A DNA stretch of 21,995 nt from Smittium culicis. Taxonomy: Eukaryota; Kickxellomycota; Harpellomycetes; Harpellales; Legeriomycetaceae. Position 1 is the first letter of the stretch, and every line of letters begins with the position of its first letter. The notes under the pieces were generated by a model. It was not told the DNA's origin, made no database searches, and saw nothing but the letters and a program-made list of their open reading frames with translations. Positions 9,926 to 18,591 of this stretch are shown here, one piece after another. A program made the translations under genes and the position numbers. The stretch lies in the NCBI GenBank assembly GCA_001970855.1, contig LSSN01001665.1, forward strand, positions 1-21,995. The letters run 5' to 3'.

Positions 9926-10025
9926 CCCTACTATGAGGGGTATGGAAGGGTAGAGCAGATCTGAGCTACTATGCTCTTTTGAGAGGGGTAGAAGTGGATA
10001 TTGCCTAGGTTAGCGCAAGCTACCT
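9926..10025 (+). other. Cluster of short hairpins (possible structured RNA or DNA)
   Basis: Three hairpins follow one another: CCCT/AGGG (9926-9939), AGAGCA/TGCTCT (9952-9977), and AGG(T)TAGC with a GCAA loop pairing to GCTACCT (10007-10025, one bulged T). GCAA is a GNRA-type tetraloop. No match to a known RNA family was recognised. Confidence 0.4.
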
Positions 10026-10068
10026 GTCTAGTGTAGCGTAAACATCTTAAAAAACGTTTTATAAATCT

Positions 10069-10194
10069 AAAATGTGTTTAAAGAATTGTTTAATAATAGC
10101 ACACATAATACAAATCGTGTTTATAATAAATTAAACATTTTTTTATTACAATGTGTATTAATCATTAAATAAAAAAGCCTCTTTAAAACATTTT
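10069..10194. repeat. Imperfect 126-bp palindrome, MITE-like
   Basis: The left arm AAAATGTGTTTAAAGA (10069-10084) pairs with TCTTTAAAACATTTT (10180-10194). Inward, TTTAATAAT pairs with ATCATTAAA, and ACACAT (10101-10106) pairs with ATGTGT (10151-10156). Nearly the whole unit folds on itself with gaps. It has the size and AT content of a small foldback element; no flanking duplication was verified. Confidence 0.5.
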
Positions 10195-10477
10195 AAATAT
10201 ACTTGTGCAATTCAGAACTCTTATTTTACAAATTATACAATATTTAATTTACTATAAACATTAGTTTTTTTCCAACATAGGTTTTTTCACCTTTTTGTTT
10301 TTTATATAAAATTCCATATATTTATATAGCTTTTACATTTGTCATACGATTAAGTTTTAATACTAAATAAATAATAAAATTACCTAAACCTTTATTACTT
10401 AACACCATTGATAATTTAATAAAATATATAATACTGGAAATCACACTAGTAACACTATCTTCCATCTCAAGCAAGGT

Positions 10478-10628
10478 ATGTTTGATCCAGCCATGTTGAA
10501 GCTAGCTGAGAAAGTGAAAGAAGATGTAAAGAAAATCAGGGAGTCGCCTGCGTGCTGAAAAAGACCTAAAGAGTGAAGCTTACCAATCTATGAGCGAGGA
10601 AGCTAGGCCAGGAAGTACCTGTGTATAG
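10478..10628 (+). pseudogene. Frameshifted coding-like fragment, unrecognised
   Basis: An ATG at 10478 opens 26 codons starting MFDPAMLKLAEKVKED and ends at TGA 10556-10558. A single frame change in the AAAATCAGGGAG region allows continuation with RLRAEKDLKSEAYQSMSEEA to TAG at 10626-10628. The composition (Lys/Glu/Ala-rich, helical) and GC content look like real protein unlike the surroundings. The family is unknown; it could be a Gag piece or a captured host exon. Confidence 0.35.
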
Positions 10629-11459
10629 CAAAGGTGTTCCTAATTTGTAAACGAATACTCTTATTGTTATTTGTTAAAGGGGTTGATTCGTATACAAATA
10701 ATATTTAAGTCCAAATATCAATTGATCTGGATAACTATAATTTATCGCTATTTGAATGAGCCAATACTTACCCTCGCTATAAACTGACGATACATCTACC
10801 ACCAAGAATCCAACAACAAGACGGATACAATAATACGTAATTACTGTACCCTGATAGGACCCCTATAACTCCCAGCAAAGAGAATATTTTCTATTCGTTA
10901 GTTTACATTATTATCATTTTTATTATTTTACTTATATTATTTTGAATCCCACTATAAAAGGGATGGTGTCTAACCAGAACCTGGGGAACTCTATCTTTTT
11001 CATAACATTTTAGGATACTAAAAATGACTGCTTATATACGCCGCTACTCACCCTAAATAAAATTTTAAAAAGAGTTCTTACATTAAGAATCTACTCCTAT
11101 AGCTTCATATAAATAAAATTACAATTATTCATATTAAATTTCCTTTATATTTCACCTACTAGAATATACGTGCTTGCTATCCCTTCCCACAAACCAAACC
11201 CCCAACTATATTGGAACTGTGTGCCTAACAAACACACGCTTATCTGACCATCACCGTACTGAAGAATGAACCTTAAAAATTTCCTTCCTTCCCTCACCCT
11301 CCTCCCAAACTGGGTCGCGGTACGAAGAAGACTACGAAAATCAGACCTTCCCACTCCCCTCTACTTCCACGCGCTCTGATGGAGAGTATGAGGACGGAAT
11401 GTATAGGAGAAGTCCATGCCAAGATTGCAGCCTCCAGAAACAGTGAAGATAAAATTTAT

Positions 11460-11799
11460 AAAATTTGAACAATAATACACTGTTGACTTGTAATTTTTTT
11501 GAGCAACTTTTTTTCCAAAAATTCAAATATTCTGAATATTCTTAGTGGTCAGTTATAACAACTTCGTTTTTATCCTGATAATTTTTTGTTTGATCATTAT
11601 TCGAAATTATAAAAGTTTCTATATTTTTATTAATGTTTTTATTTTCGATAAAGTAGAATTTAAAATGTAAATAATCTTGGTTTAAAATAAAATTAATTAA
11701 AATACATTGTACTTTTTGTCGATTTATCAATTTTTTTAGAGTTTGTCTAATTTTAATTAGTTATAGTAGAAACTTGATTGATTATAATATGATAAAACA
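11460..11799 (-). pseudogene. Possible N-terminal part of the MULE transposase
   Basis: AT-rich minus-strand frames with low-complexity Asn/Lys/Ile content, the longest 11542-11730 (62 codons). Downstream in another frame the string KKVAQKNYKSTVYYCSN loosely resembles the cysteine side of a FLYWCH zinc finger, a common N-terminal DNA-binding domain in such transposases. The match is weak, and the link to the core at 9405 is broken by the GC-richer island. Confidence 0.3.
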
Positions 11800-11956
11800 A
11801 AAATTTTACTGATATTAATTAGATAAACCAATAATTTGATTTTTTTTTGAAAATTTGATTCATTAACAGAAATTAGGCTGAAATTTTAACAATTGGACTG
11901 CTTTTGGTGCAATTTAATTTTATTTGCACAATTTGACTGCTAATATCATTTTAACC
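11800..11956 (-). repeat. Right terminal inverted repeat of the MULE
   Basis: On the plus strand it ends TAACC; its reverse complement starts GGTTAAAATGATATTAG and then follows the left arm through CAGTCAAATTGTGC, GCAGTCCAATTGTTAAA and TTTCAGCCTAATTT. It carries a 19-bp segment after CAGTCAAATTGTGC that is absent on the left. Confidence 0.88.
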
Positions 11957-11965
11957 TTCTAAAAT
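11957..11965. repeat. Right target-site duplication of the MULE
   Basis: TTCTAAAAT immediately follows the right terminus TAACC and matches TTCTACAAT at 7540-7548 with a single difference. Confidence 0.85.
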
Positions 11966-12130
11966 CCCCCCACTACTTGTCACTGGATTCCGTAAAGATT
12001 TCTAGCTTCGAATTTTCTGGATAAAATGATAGCTCGTTCTATGAATTCAGTTGATTCTTCTAGATCAATAGGTTCTGGAATGCTTGTTTTTTTTTTAGTA
12101 TCACTGTCGACACCCATGATTTTAATGTCG
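11966..12130 (-). pseudogene. RNase H domain, N-terminal portion (upstream of the MULE)
   Basis: The minus strand carries ESSDK, stop, WGD just before the MULE junction. The family motif is an aspartate-containing D-A-S-D-x-G-W-G block with the first catalytic aspartate, so the stop replaces the glycine or neighbouring residue. Removing the MULE and one duplication joins this in frame to the fragment at 7211-7539. Slightly upstream, in another frame, is a clean open stretch (IPEPIDLEESTEFIERA, 12010-12130) that belongs to the RT-RNase H connection. Confidence 0.7.
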
Positions 12131-12900
12131 AAAGTGCCCGGTTTTTGAGCTCAAAATTCTGCAGAGAATCAGTAGACGAGTAATTAGATCAAATGATATC
12201 GACTTGTATTTCACAATAAAGCCCTCTAAACATCCTAATTTCTTCTAGCCAGCGTTCAGTAGTTTTATGGACTCTCGTCGAAGATCACGTATCTTGTTAG
12301 ATGAAACCTAGGGCAAAATTTCCCTGGTTTTGTTAACCATCACCAAATTTGTGATAGACTGTAATGGGGGTGTAGACGATTCCACGTAGGTTATCTTGAA
12401 TTCAAGCTTCCAGAGCTAGGAATATACCTTTCGTGTGATGTTTAAACACGCATCTTTTGACTCTGCCATGATCGGAAGACCTTAAGGATATGCAGAGATC
12501 GCTATTCCTTGAGATCTGTCCGATTGAAGAGCTAATTCTGAGTATTTTAATGGGATAAAAAACGGGCTCAGTGTTAGCTCGAATGAAAGTGCCCGGAACT
12601 TGAATAAACGAGAGTTCGAGTAAAAGCAGAGGTACTTTTTACACTTCTTGTATTCCAGTATAGCATGAATGTATCCTGAAGGTCTAGAGCGTGGGATATC
12701 ACCTGAGGTAAATCATTCTGCAGTAAGATTCTGAGATCTCCATCTTAAATTTCTGCTCTTATACGTGAAGGTTGAGCTTGTGAAGGTCTAAAACCGGCCT
12801 GAGGCCCTCAGTACTCTTTGGGATGGTAAAAAACAGTTTTTAGCATCCTGGAACCTTAAGCTTAATCTTTTCAATGGCAGGAAAGCGATTCTTTTTTTAG
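12131..12900 (-). pseudogene. Reverse transcriptase remnant of DIRS-like element
   Basis: Conserved RT blocks occur in order down the minus strand. FFTIPKSTEGLRPVLDLHKL (12774-12833) is the fingers block. A second block around 12545-12670 reads KKCKKYLCFYSNSRLFKFRA and then LSFELTLSP, matching the family's K-Y-L-x-F...F-R-A-L-P-F-G-L-x-x-S-P. Next comes AYP, stop, GLPIMAES (12446-12496), where the catalytic Y-x-D-D should lie; both aspartates are lost. After it come LEFKITYVESS and IRDLRRESIKLLNAG of the thumb/connection, then GFIVKYKSISFDLITRLLIL (about 12150-12235), equivalent to the F-I-G-K-x-Q-S block. Several stops and frameshifts make it non-functional. Confidence 0.85.
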
Positions 12901-13079
12901 AACTTTTCTAGTCTCCCGGATCAGCTTCATATAATACCTATACTGATAGGAAGACAGCGATCGTGATTTATCTCATTTCGCTATGTTTAGGCTCAAATAT
13001 ACCCCGATGAAATGAAAGAAGTTCCTAATCCTAGATCAATCAGGTAAAAATTGGGCCTTTGGCCAAATTTTCGTATCGG

Positions 13080-14060
13080 TCGACTTCGATCCCGGAGTGG
13101 GAGAGTGGGGGGTTCTTGAAGGGGGTTCCCAATCCCCTCATCGCTATGTTCTGGGCTCACCGACTGTCCTTCAGTTTCAAAAATTTCTATTTGAACATAT
13201 AAAAGCGTCTCTCAACCTGTTTGCCTTTCTGGATCTCTATTGAGGCCCCTTTTCGCCGCCTCGGCCTCTTTTGAAAAAATTTTATTGGCGGTCGGAGGTC
13301 CTGTGACTTGAAGTAACTTCGTCGGAGGCTGCAACAGTGGTACTCAAACGTAATTTCCCCCTCATTTTGAAATTATTTTGAAGAGAGTTCTTTTAGAGCT
13401 GATCAAAGAAGCAGATTATCTGAATTTTTCCTGATAGCTCCTTAGAAATGAGTAATTACAGTGCATCTGCCCCATAAGCGATTTTTTCGGATTATAAGAG
13501 TTTAATGGATTTACCACAAAGATTCAGATATTTGAAAAGGCTATTTAACCTTTCTTAGGTTTAAATGATTGTAATTACAGACAAAAACTGTCTATTTTTT
13601 CTGTGGCAAAAAAAACTTCAAGATCCTTTGATTTATCCATCCATGAGGGTTTCCTGTATTTTGAGATTTATTTAATGGTCGGCGAGAATATTTGCTTATT
13701 CCAGGTCCAACTGTAAACAACTGAAAGCATAGTCAGTGTTATTTAATAAATTGGAAAATCCATAGATCAATGGTGGTATAATGTAGTTCATTGAACTGTT
13801 TTTAAGTCAAAATGGATTAGCATTATTGCGCACTTTTTTAGACATCAGAGATCTCTAGTAGTCTTCTTGGATTGATAGTAGCGTTTCTTTGGGTTCAGGA
13901 CAAATTTAGAGATCGGATATTGGAATTTTTGTCGTTACCTATGGGTCTTCAGGTTATTATTCACGCTCCTTCTCACTTAATAGCAGGTGAAAAATATCGG
14001 CCAAAAGCTTTATCTAATATCGGTCCATTAAGACTATATTCACAGATTCTTATTTCTTTG
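13080..14060 (-). pseudogene. Gag-like 5' coding remnant of DIRS-like element
   Basis: Upstream of RT, short minus-strand frames look protein-like but are heavily broken. PILDKAFGRYFSPAIK (13973-14026) ends in TGA. A basic RG-rich string, KRGRGGEKGPQ (about 13230-13270), resembles the nucleic-acid-binding tail of Gag-type proteins. GIEVDRYENLAKGPIFT (about 13050-13100) leads into the RT region. The interval 13400-13960 shows no followable frame. Assignment as Gag rests mainly on position and composition. Confidence 0.45.
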
Positions 14061-14080
14061 TTACTAGTATAAGGTAAATA

Positions 14081-14815
14081 ATTTTTTTAAAGTAATATTC
14101 TTATATTATTTTTAATTTTTAAAATATTCATGCTGGCATAGTACCTTTGTTAAAGAAAAGATGTTAATAATAGAAAAATAATATACATTAGAACTTTTAC
14201 AGTTAAATTTTTCTTTTTTTTATTGGTTTTTAATTTTCGTTATATCATATCCAATAAAAAAGATACATTTAATACGCTTATTCCTTGGTGTATAATACTA
14301 GTAATTTAGGCTACTGGTGTGATATCACTATAAAATAAAAGTTAATAATGAAATCTATACAGATATCAACGCCACTGAATACTAACTTTCAGTCAAAAAC
14401 GATAGTATTTTATTATATGTATTATTTTTTTTTCCCGCGGAAATGAATTTATTCATTCTAATATTATATTTTTTCACAGCGTCAATTAGATCTAATTTGA
14501 TCAAGAGGTGTTCTCTACACCGACTGATGTAAGTAGGCTATTAGCCAATTACTGAAAAAAGGCTATTACACAATAGCTGAGATATTTAGCCAATGGAAAT
14601 ACACAAGATAATTTCAAAATTTACTTTTATATTTTGAAATTCCAGCCAATAATCAATAATAAAAAAATATTTTTAATAGCTAAAAAATTTTCACTATTTT
14701 TTCAACCAAAAATTCAAGTAAAGCTTTTAAAGCTACTTTAGCTATATCATCTATAATTATATTATTTTATATACACAATATATATACACTATATAAAATA
14801 ATAAGAGTATTTACA
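14081..14815 (+). promoter_or_regulatory. Upstream region of RIX1 with three AGCCAAT boxes
   Basis: AGCCAAT occurs at 14543-14549, 14588-14594 and 14644-14650, spaced 45 and 56 bp. AAAAATTTTCA at 14683-14693 is the exact complement of the yeast rRNA-processing element TGAAAATTTTT. TATATA-rich DNA (14760-14800) precedes the start codon. GGCTATTA is repeated at 14536 and 14573. The first half of the interval shows no feature, and the left terminus of the DIRS-like element was not found here. Confidence 0.55.
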
Positions 14816-17800
14816 ATGTCATCTGTATCAAAAGCTGAAGCACAGCTTACAATTTTACTAAACACCTTTTTATCAAACGAAGATTCTTTACAGTCCACTT
14901 ATTCTTTTATAGAAGAATCTTTAACTTTAAAAAATTTGCTCAATCCAGTTTTTGATGAATCGTCAATTCGAAATAATGAAAAATCCATCAATAGTTTTGA
15001 AAGCTTTAAAAATCTCTCAGTATTAAATAACACGAACAACAATAGTGTCGCATATTTAGAGGAAATGGATTTTAAAAGCTTCAATAACGTTCTTTTGAAA
15101 TGGGCCACTAGGCTCACAGCTCTTGTAACCTCTAAAAACCCCACCTCAAGATATTATTCCACTTTTCTTATTAGGCTTAGCTGTGAACAATCACCAAAAC
15201 TCGTACTCCAGTATTCAGAGAAATGGATCTTGCATCTTCTAAACCTTTTAAATGTAAGTCTAATAAATAATTTTTAAAATAATAAATCGCCTTTAATAAT
15301 ACTAATCTATCTTTCGTAGAAAAACGAAAACTTAAAAACAATCGATGCCTCTATTTCCTCACTGACAACTTTGCTAGATATATCAAGTAATTATATTGAG
15401 CTAGAAAAGGATATTGTTATACCTGCAATCTCAAAATTCAACGTTGCCCTCTTACTTCTCTTAAAATCGCATCCAAATCTTTTCGTAATTTTTCCTTTTT
15501 ATTATATTTTGATATTATTTATTCATTTTTTTTTTACCTTCTTATAAAAATATCTATAAAATTTTAGCCATCAATCTCTAAAGCGCTAGTTTGGTCCGCA
15601 AATCTTCAACCCGGGCTAATCAGATTGCAAGTAGAAAAAACTATTCGATCTTGCGTAAACTTTTTAAGTGGCTCTTATGCCGCCAATCATCCCGAGTTTG
15701 TAATCAGTGCATCAGAGTGTATATCTTTATTAAGCACGGTTAGCGGGAAACTATCAAGCTCTGAAAGGTGGTTGGAAAATCTAAGGAAATCTATTAACAC
15801 TATAAACAACACCCTAAGCAGAATTTACTATTCCGTAGAAAATGGTAATAGTTATAAAATCTTTATTTTTATTAATTTAATCAAATAAAAAAGAAATAAA
15901 CTAGAATGGAATTTGTGAGCCCATAATTTATAACCAATATTTTTTTTTAGAAAAAAAGGACATTCTAGAGCCATATTATGAATTTGATAAGATATCGGAT
16001 GACTTTATGGTATCTCTTCCGCTTTTAGCTGGCAGATGCGCATCGTTAGTCGAGCTTGTAGTAGCGCTATTAACGTAAGCTAATTTTTAAATATATTAAA
16101 ATATCAGCTCTAGGAATGTAAAACAACCTTTACCATCATAACTTTCTCTTAATACAATATTTAGCTCGGAATTAAATGAACCTGCAGTAATACCGATTGA
16201 AGAATTAATTTTTCTTGTTAAAAGATTGTCATCTGTATCAATTAAAACAAAGGTGACTTTTTAATATTTTTTAACCGGGTTTAACTACAATTGTTCATTC
16301 GTTTGTAGCTTTTATTTAAAAAAAATTCTTAATTATTATTATAGAAAAACAATTTTGCTGATGGCCAAGAATATTACCTACTTCAAATAATTCAACCAAA
16401 GTTACACTTATTGGCATCTCGACTTATAGCTACATTGGTTGTCTGGTAACCGCATTTTTGACTTTTAATTATAACTATTAATTTGTTTGGCATACTAAAT
16501 TCTGTAAATATTTTCATTAGCTTTCAAAATCAGTTGATTCCATATATTAAGTTGTTAGTCCAATCTACTGTTGGAATATTACTTAAGTCATCAAATCAAA
16601 GGTATTTTCTTTTCCTCAATGTATATTCCTATCTTTTAGATATTTTTTTAAGCGTTTAAATATTTAATAAATTTAGAAATCTGAGAGTTTCAGGCTATGA
16701 AGTACTTGCACTATTAATCGATAGCTATGGATATGGCGCTACTTACTATATGGGTAGCTCTTTTCATGATCTATTGATGGAAGATTTAGGGCTAGGTAAA
16801 AGTTCAAAAAAATTAAAATTCTCTGCAAACAATAATATGGGAACTTCCAAGGTAATACTTTCATCTTTTATATATCATGCTGAGCAATGGCGATAATCTT
16901 TTATTTTATCAGGCTAATTTAACAGCATTTATATTGAAAATAGCCATATCGTATTAATTAATTCTACTAAGTTAAATATATTCGTTTTCTTTTTCTTTTT
17001 CTTTTTCGAAAAACTGAGATTCAAAAAATAATGTGTACTTTAATTAGAAATCAAAAAAACAAAAAATCTCAAGCACAGAATCAATTTCAGCATCTTCAGG
17101 GTCACAAATAACAGAAATAGAATGGAACGAAATTCTCTACTCAGCGATGAAAGGTAAAATTTTTAATAACCAGTATTCATATTTTTAATGTAGACGTAAA
17201 AAAAATCAATAACAAGGATTAGATTAGTTTGATGTTCTAATACTATTGTATTATTATTATGTTTTTAGTTACAAAAGGGTTAATTATTAATAGCCCTGGA
17301 TTCTTTGAATCTAGCAGTAGAAGGAAAGTTGAAAGAGTAGTTCTAACATACTTGTTGCTAGTTGAAGCAAACACAGGTACTGATAGCGCAGATTTAGGTA
17401 TTGAAAGTAATCTATTGATTAAAAGAAAGGTGATTCTACTTGAGGTTTTGGTTGCGCTAGTAAGCAGACCAGACATCAACCAACCTTCATTAATCCCGCA
17501 TGCTTCTCAAGTATTTTCAGCGGGACTAGTATCTAGTGATTTGGAGGTACTAAGAGTATGTAAGTTAGGGTTGTCATTGATAGAGACAATAATACATCCG
17601 AAACTTCCAGCTTATATATATGAATCATCGCACCTTTCGCTAACTGAAGAAAATATTGAAAACGAAAGCGTAGTCAATGAAAAAAAAATTGAGATGGCAT
17701 TCAGTAATTCCAGCAATGAACAGAGCCAGATCGATGTATTTAAAAAAGCTGCTACTGAGGTATTAAATGAGCTTCCTAAAAACAATTATGACTCTTTAAC

Positions 17801-18335
17801 TGATAAGAGCTCCAAAATGACAAAAATGAAAGAGATGAGCTCAGAACCTGTTATATTGGAGAAAAAAATAGAGGACAGAAACGTATTAAAAGATGCAGAA
17901 ATGCTTCTAGATGCGATTGACACAAACCCTCGAGTTGAAAACGCCGTGAAAGTGGGATCAGGTTTAAGTACTGGTAGTAGTATAAAGAAGGCAAATTCGA
18001 ATGTTGTTAATAGTGGCGCGTATATAGATATCGATAACTCGAATAAGAACCTTTACCAGAAAATGGAAACCAATAGTGACATTATCCAAAATATAGAAAT
18101 TTCAGGTAATGAATTTAACAACGAAAAATTAAATATAGCAGAGCGATCTACTGGACATGGCACTAAGGAAACAAATGGAAATGGATCCGATGGAATAGAG
18201 ATCAGTAATACAGAGTCAGTCCTTGGCGATAAAGATTCAGTAATAAAGGTAGATTTGAATCAACTTGAAGACTTAGAAGATGAGCTATACATACCAGAAA
18301 TTGATTTAAATGAGTCAGATTCTGATTCAGAATAA
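14816..18335 (+). CDS. RIX1: Pre-rRNA-processing protein Rix1 (PELP1 family)
   Basis: Scaffold of the Rix1-Ipi1-Ipi3 complex, which acts on nuclear pre-60S particles in ITS2 processing and Rea1 recruitment (known from yeast). Ten exons: 14816-15253, 15320-15484, 15568-15844, 15951-16074, 16165-16252, 16345-16445, 16521-16601, 16677-16851, 17048-17153, 17269-18335. All phases match, giving 873 aa. Intron sizes are 66-196 bp. Most donors are GTAA-like; intron 5 uses GTGACT. The first ~600 residues are helical, HEAT-like, with PSISKALVWSANLQPGLIRL, PLLAGRCASLVELVVALL, LIPYIKLLVQSTVGILL and RVSGYEVLALLIDSYGYG. VLRVCKLGLSLIETIIHPKL follows, as in the NUC202/PELP1 HEAT region. The C-terminal ~200 residues are hydrophilic and end in an acidic tail, ELYIPEIDLNESDSDSE, typical of Rix1/PELP1. 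The family call is by pattern and tail, so somewhat less sure than NOC4. Confidence 0.8.
16852..17047 (+). repeat. RIX1 intron 8 with CTTTTT microsatellite
   Basis: The longest RIX1 intron (196 bp) carries a pyrimidine tract of repeated CTTTTT units at about 16988-17006, some 40 bp before the TTAATTAG acceptor. It may strengthen acceptor recognition or be length-polymorphic. Confidence 0.55.
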
Positions 18336-18591
18336 TAGATTGATAATTTTATTTTATTTTATTTTTGCTTACTATAAGTTATTACTTAATAAGAAATATA
18401 TATATACGAACCAATAAATTTTTTTTATTTATAATTCTTAAATATTATGGAGGCGAGCAACGATCTCCATTTTTGTGACGAAAGATATATAAATGTATAA
18501 CGAATTCTTTTTTATAAAAAAATTCGATGTAAATAAAATAAAGAGTGATATATTGATATGTTTAAAAGACGAAAAGATATGAGCGAGCAGT
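18336..18591. other. Convergent 3' region of RIX1 and the small membrane-protein gene
   Basis: 256 bp of mostly A/T DNA between two convergent stops. ATTTTATTTTATTTTATTTT follows the RIX1 stop. A 6-bp inverted repeat, ATGGAG ... CTCCAT (18447-18452 and 18465-18470), could form a hairpin in either 3' UTR. Confidence 0.45.

Larger units (their letters stand above)
9660..11460. other. GC-richer island inside the MULE, origin unknown
   Basis: Base composition is clearly less AT-rich at about 9660-10040, 10440-10640, 10750-11000 and 11150-11450 than in the flanking MULE sequence. AT-rich stretches lie between these blocks. The interval separates the transposase core from possible N-terminal coding at 11460-11730. 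Contents are coding-like fragments at 9613-9783 and 10478-10628, a hairpin cluster at 9926-10025, a palindrome at 10069-10194, and a TATAAAAG site near 10953. Two minus-strand frames (11145-11354, 11341-11526) were not recognised as proteins. It may be a third nested insertion or host DNA captured by the MULE; clean borders were not found. Confidence 0.5.
7549..11956 (-). mobile_element. Mutator-like element (MULE) inserted in the DIRS-like retroelement
   Basis: A 4408-bp DNA transposon bounded by long terminal inverted repeats that start GGTTA and end TAACC, flanked by a 9-bp duplication (TTCTACAAT / TTCTAAAAT). The interior holds a minus-strand transposase remnant with the THK...YPV motif of MULE DDE domains and a C-terminal SWIM-like motif. 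Long TIRs, a 9-bp duplication and MULE coding motifs agree with one another. Stops in the transposase and about 85% arm identity (by eye) show an old, inactive insertion. A GC-richer island at about 9660-11460 separates the core from any N-terminal part and may be foreign. Confidence 0.88.
5332..14080 (-). mobile_element. Degenerate DIRS-like tyrosine-recombinase retroelement, split by a MULE
   Basis: Reading the minus strand, coding remnants occur in the order Gag-like, reverse transcriptase, RNase H, tyrosine recombinase, followed by a terminal region with inverted and direct repeats. RT plus tyrosine recombinase without an integrase is diagnostic of the DIRS order (DIRS, Ngaro, PAT or Viper types). 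The right end is fixed at about 5332 by the outer repeat arm. The left end (about 14080) is only where coding-like sequence stops; no matching left terminal repeat was found. All frames carry stops and frameshifts, so the copy is dead. A 4408-bp MULE occupies 7549-11956, so the retroelement itself accounts for about 4.3 kb. It sits wholly between the GNAT and RIX1 genes. Confidence 0.85.

Noticed and set aside
11145..11526. Two minus-strand frames in the GC-richer island as genes
   Set aside because: No recognisable domain, biased composition and frames broken relative to each other; kept only as part of the island.
7549..11956. Tc1/mariner element, suggested by CAGTC near the arm ends
   Set aside because: The flanking duplication is 9 bp rather than TA, the arms are long, and the transposase remnant has MULE motifs.
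13872..14072. 66-codon plus-strand open frame
   Set aside because: Antisense to the Gag-like remnant; the minus strand reads PILDKAFGRYFSPAIK there.
5332..14080. LTR retrotransposon (Ty1/Ty3 type)
   Set aside because: No integrase motifs or flanking long direct LTRs; a tyrosine recombinase is present and RT/RNase H motifs fit the DIRS order.
17243..17479. 78-codon minus-strand open frame
   Set aside because: Antisense to the last RIX1 exon.
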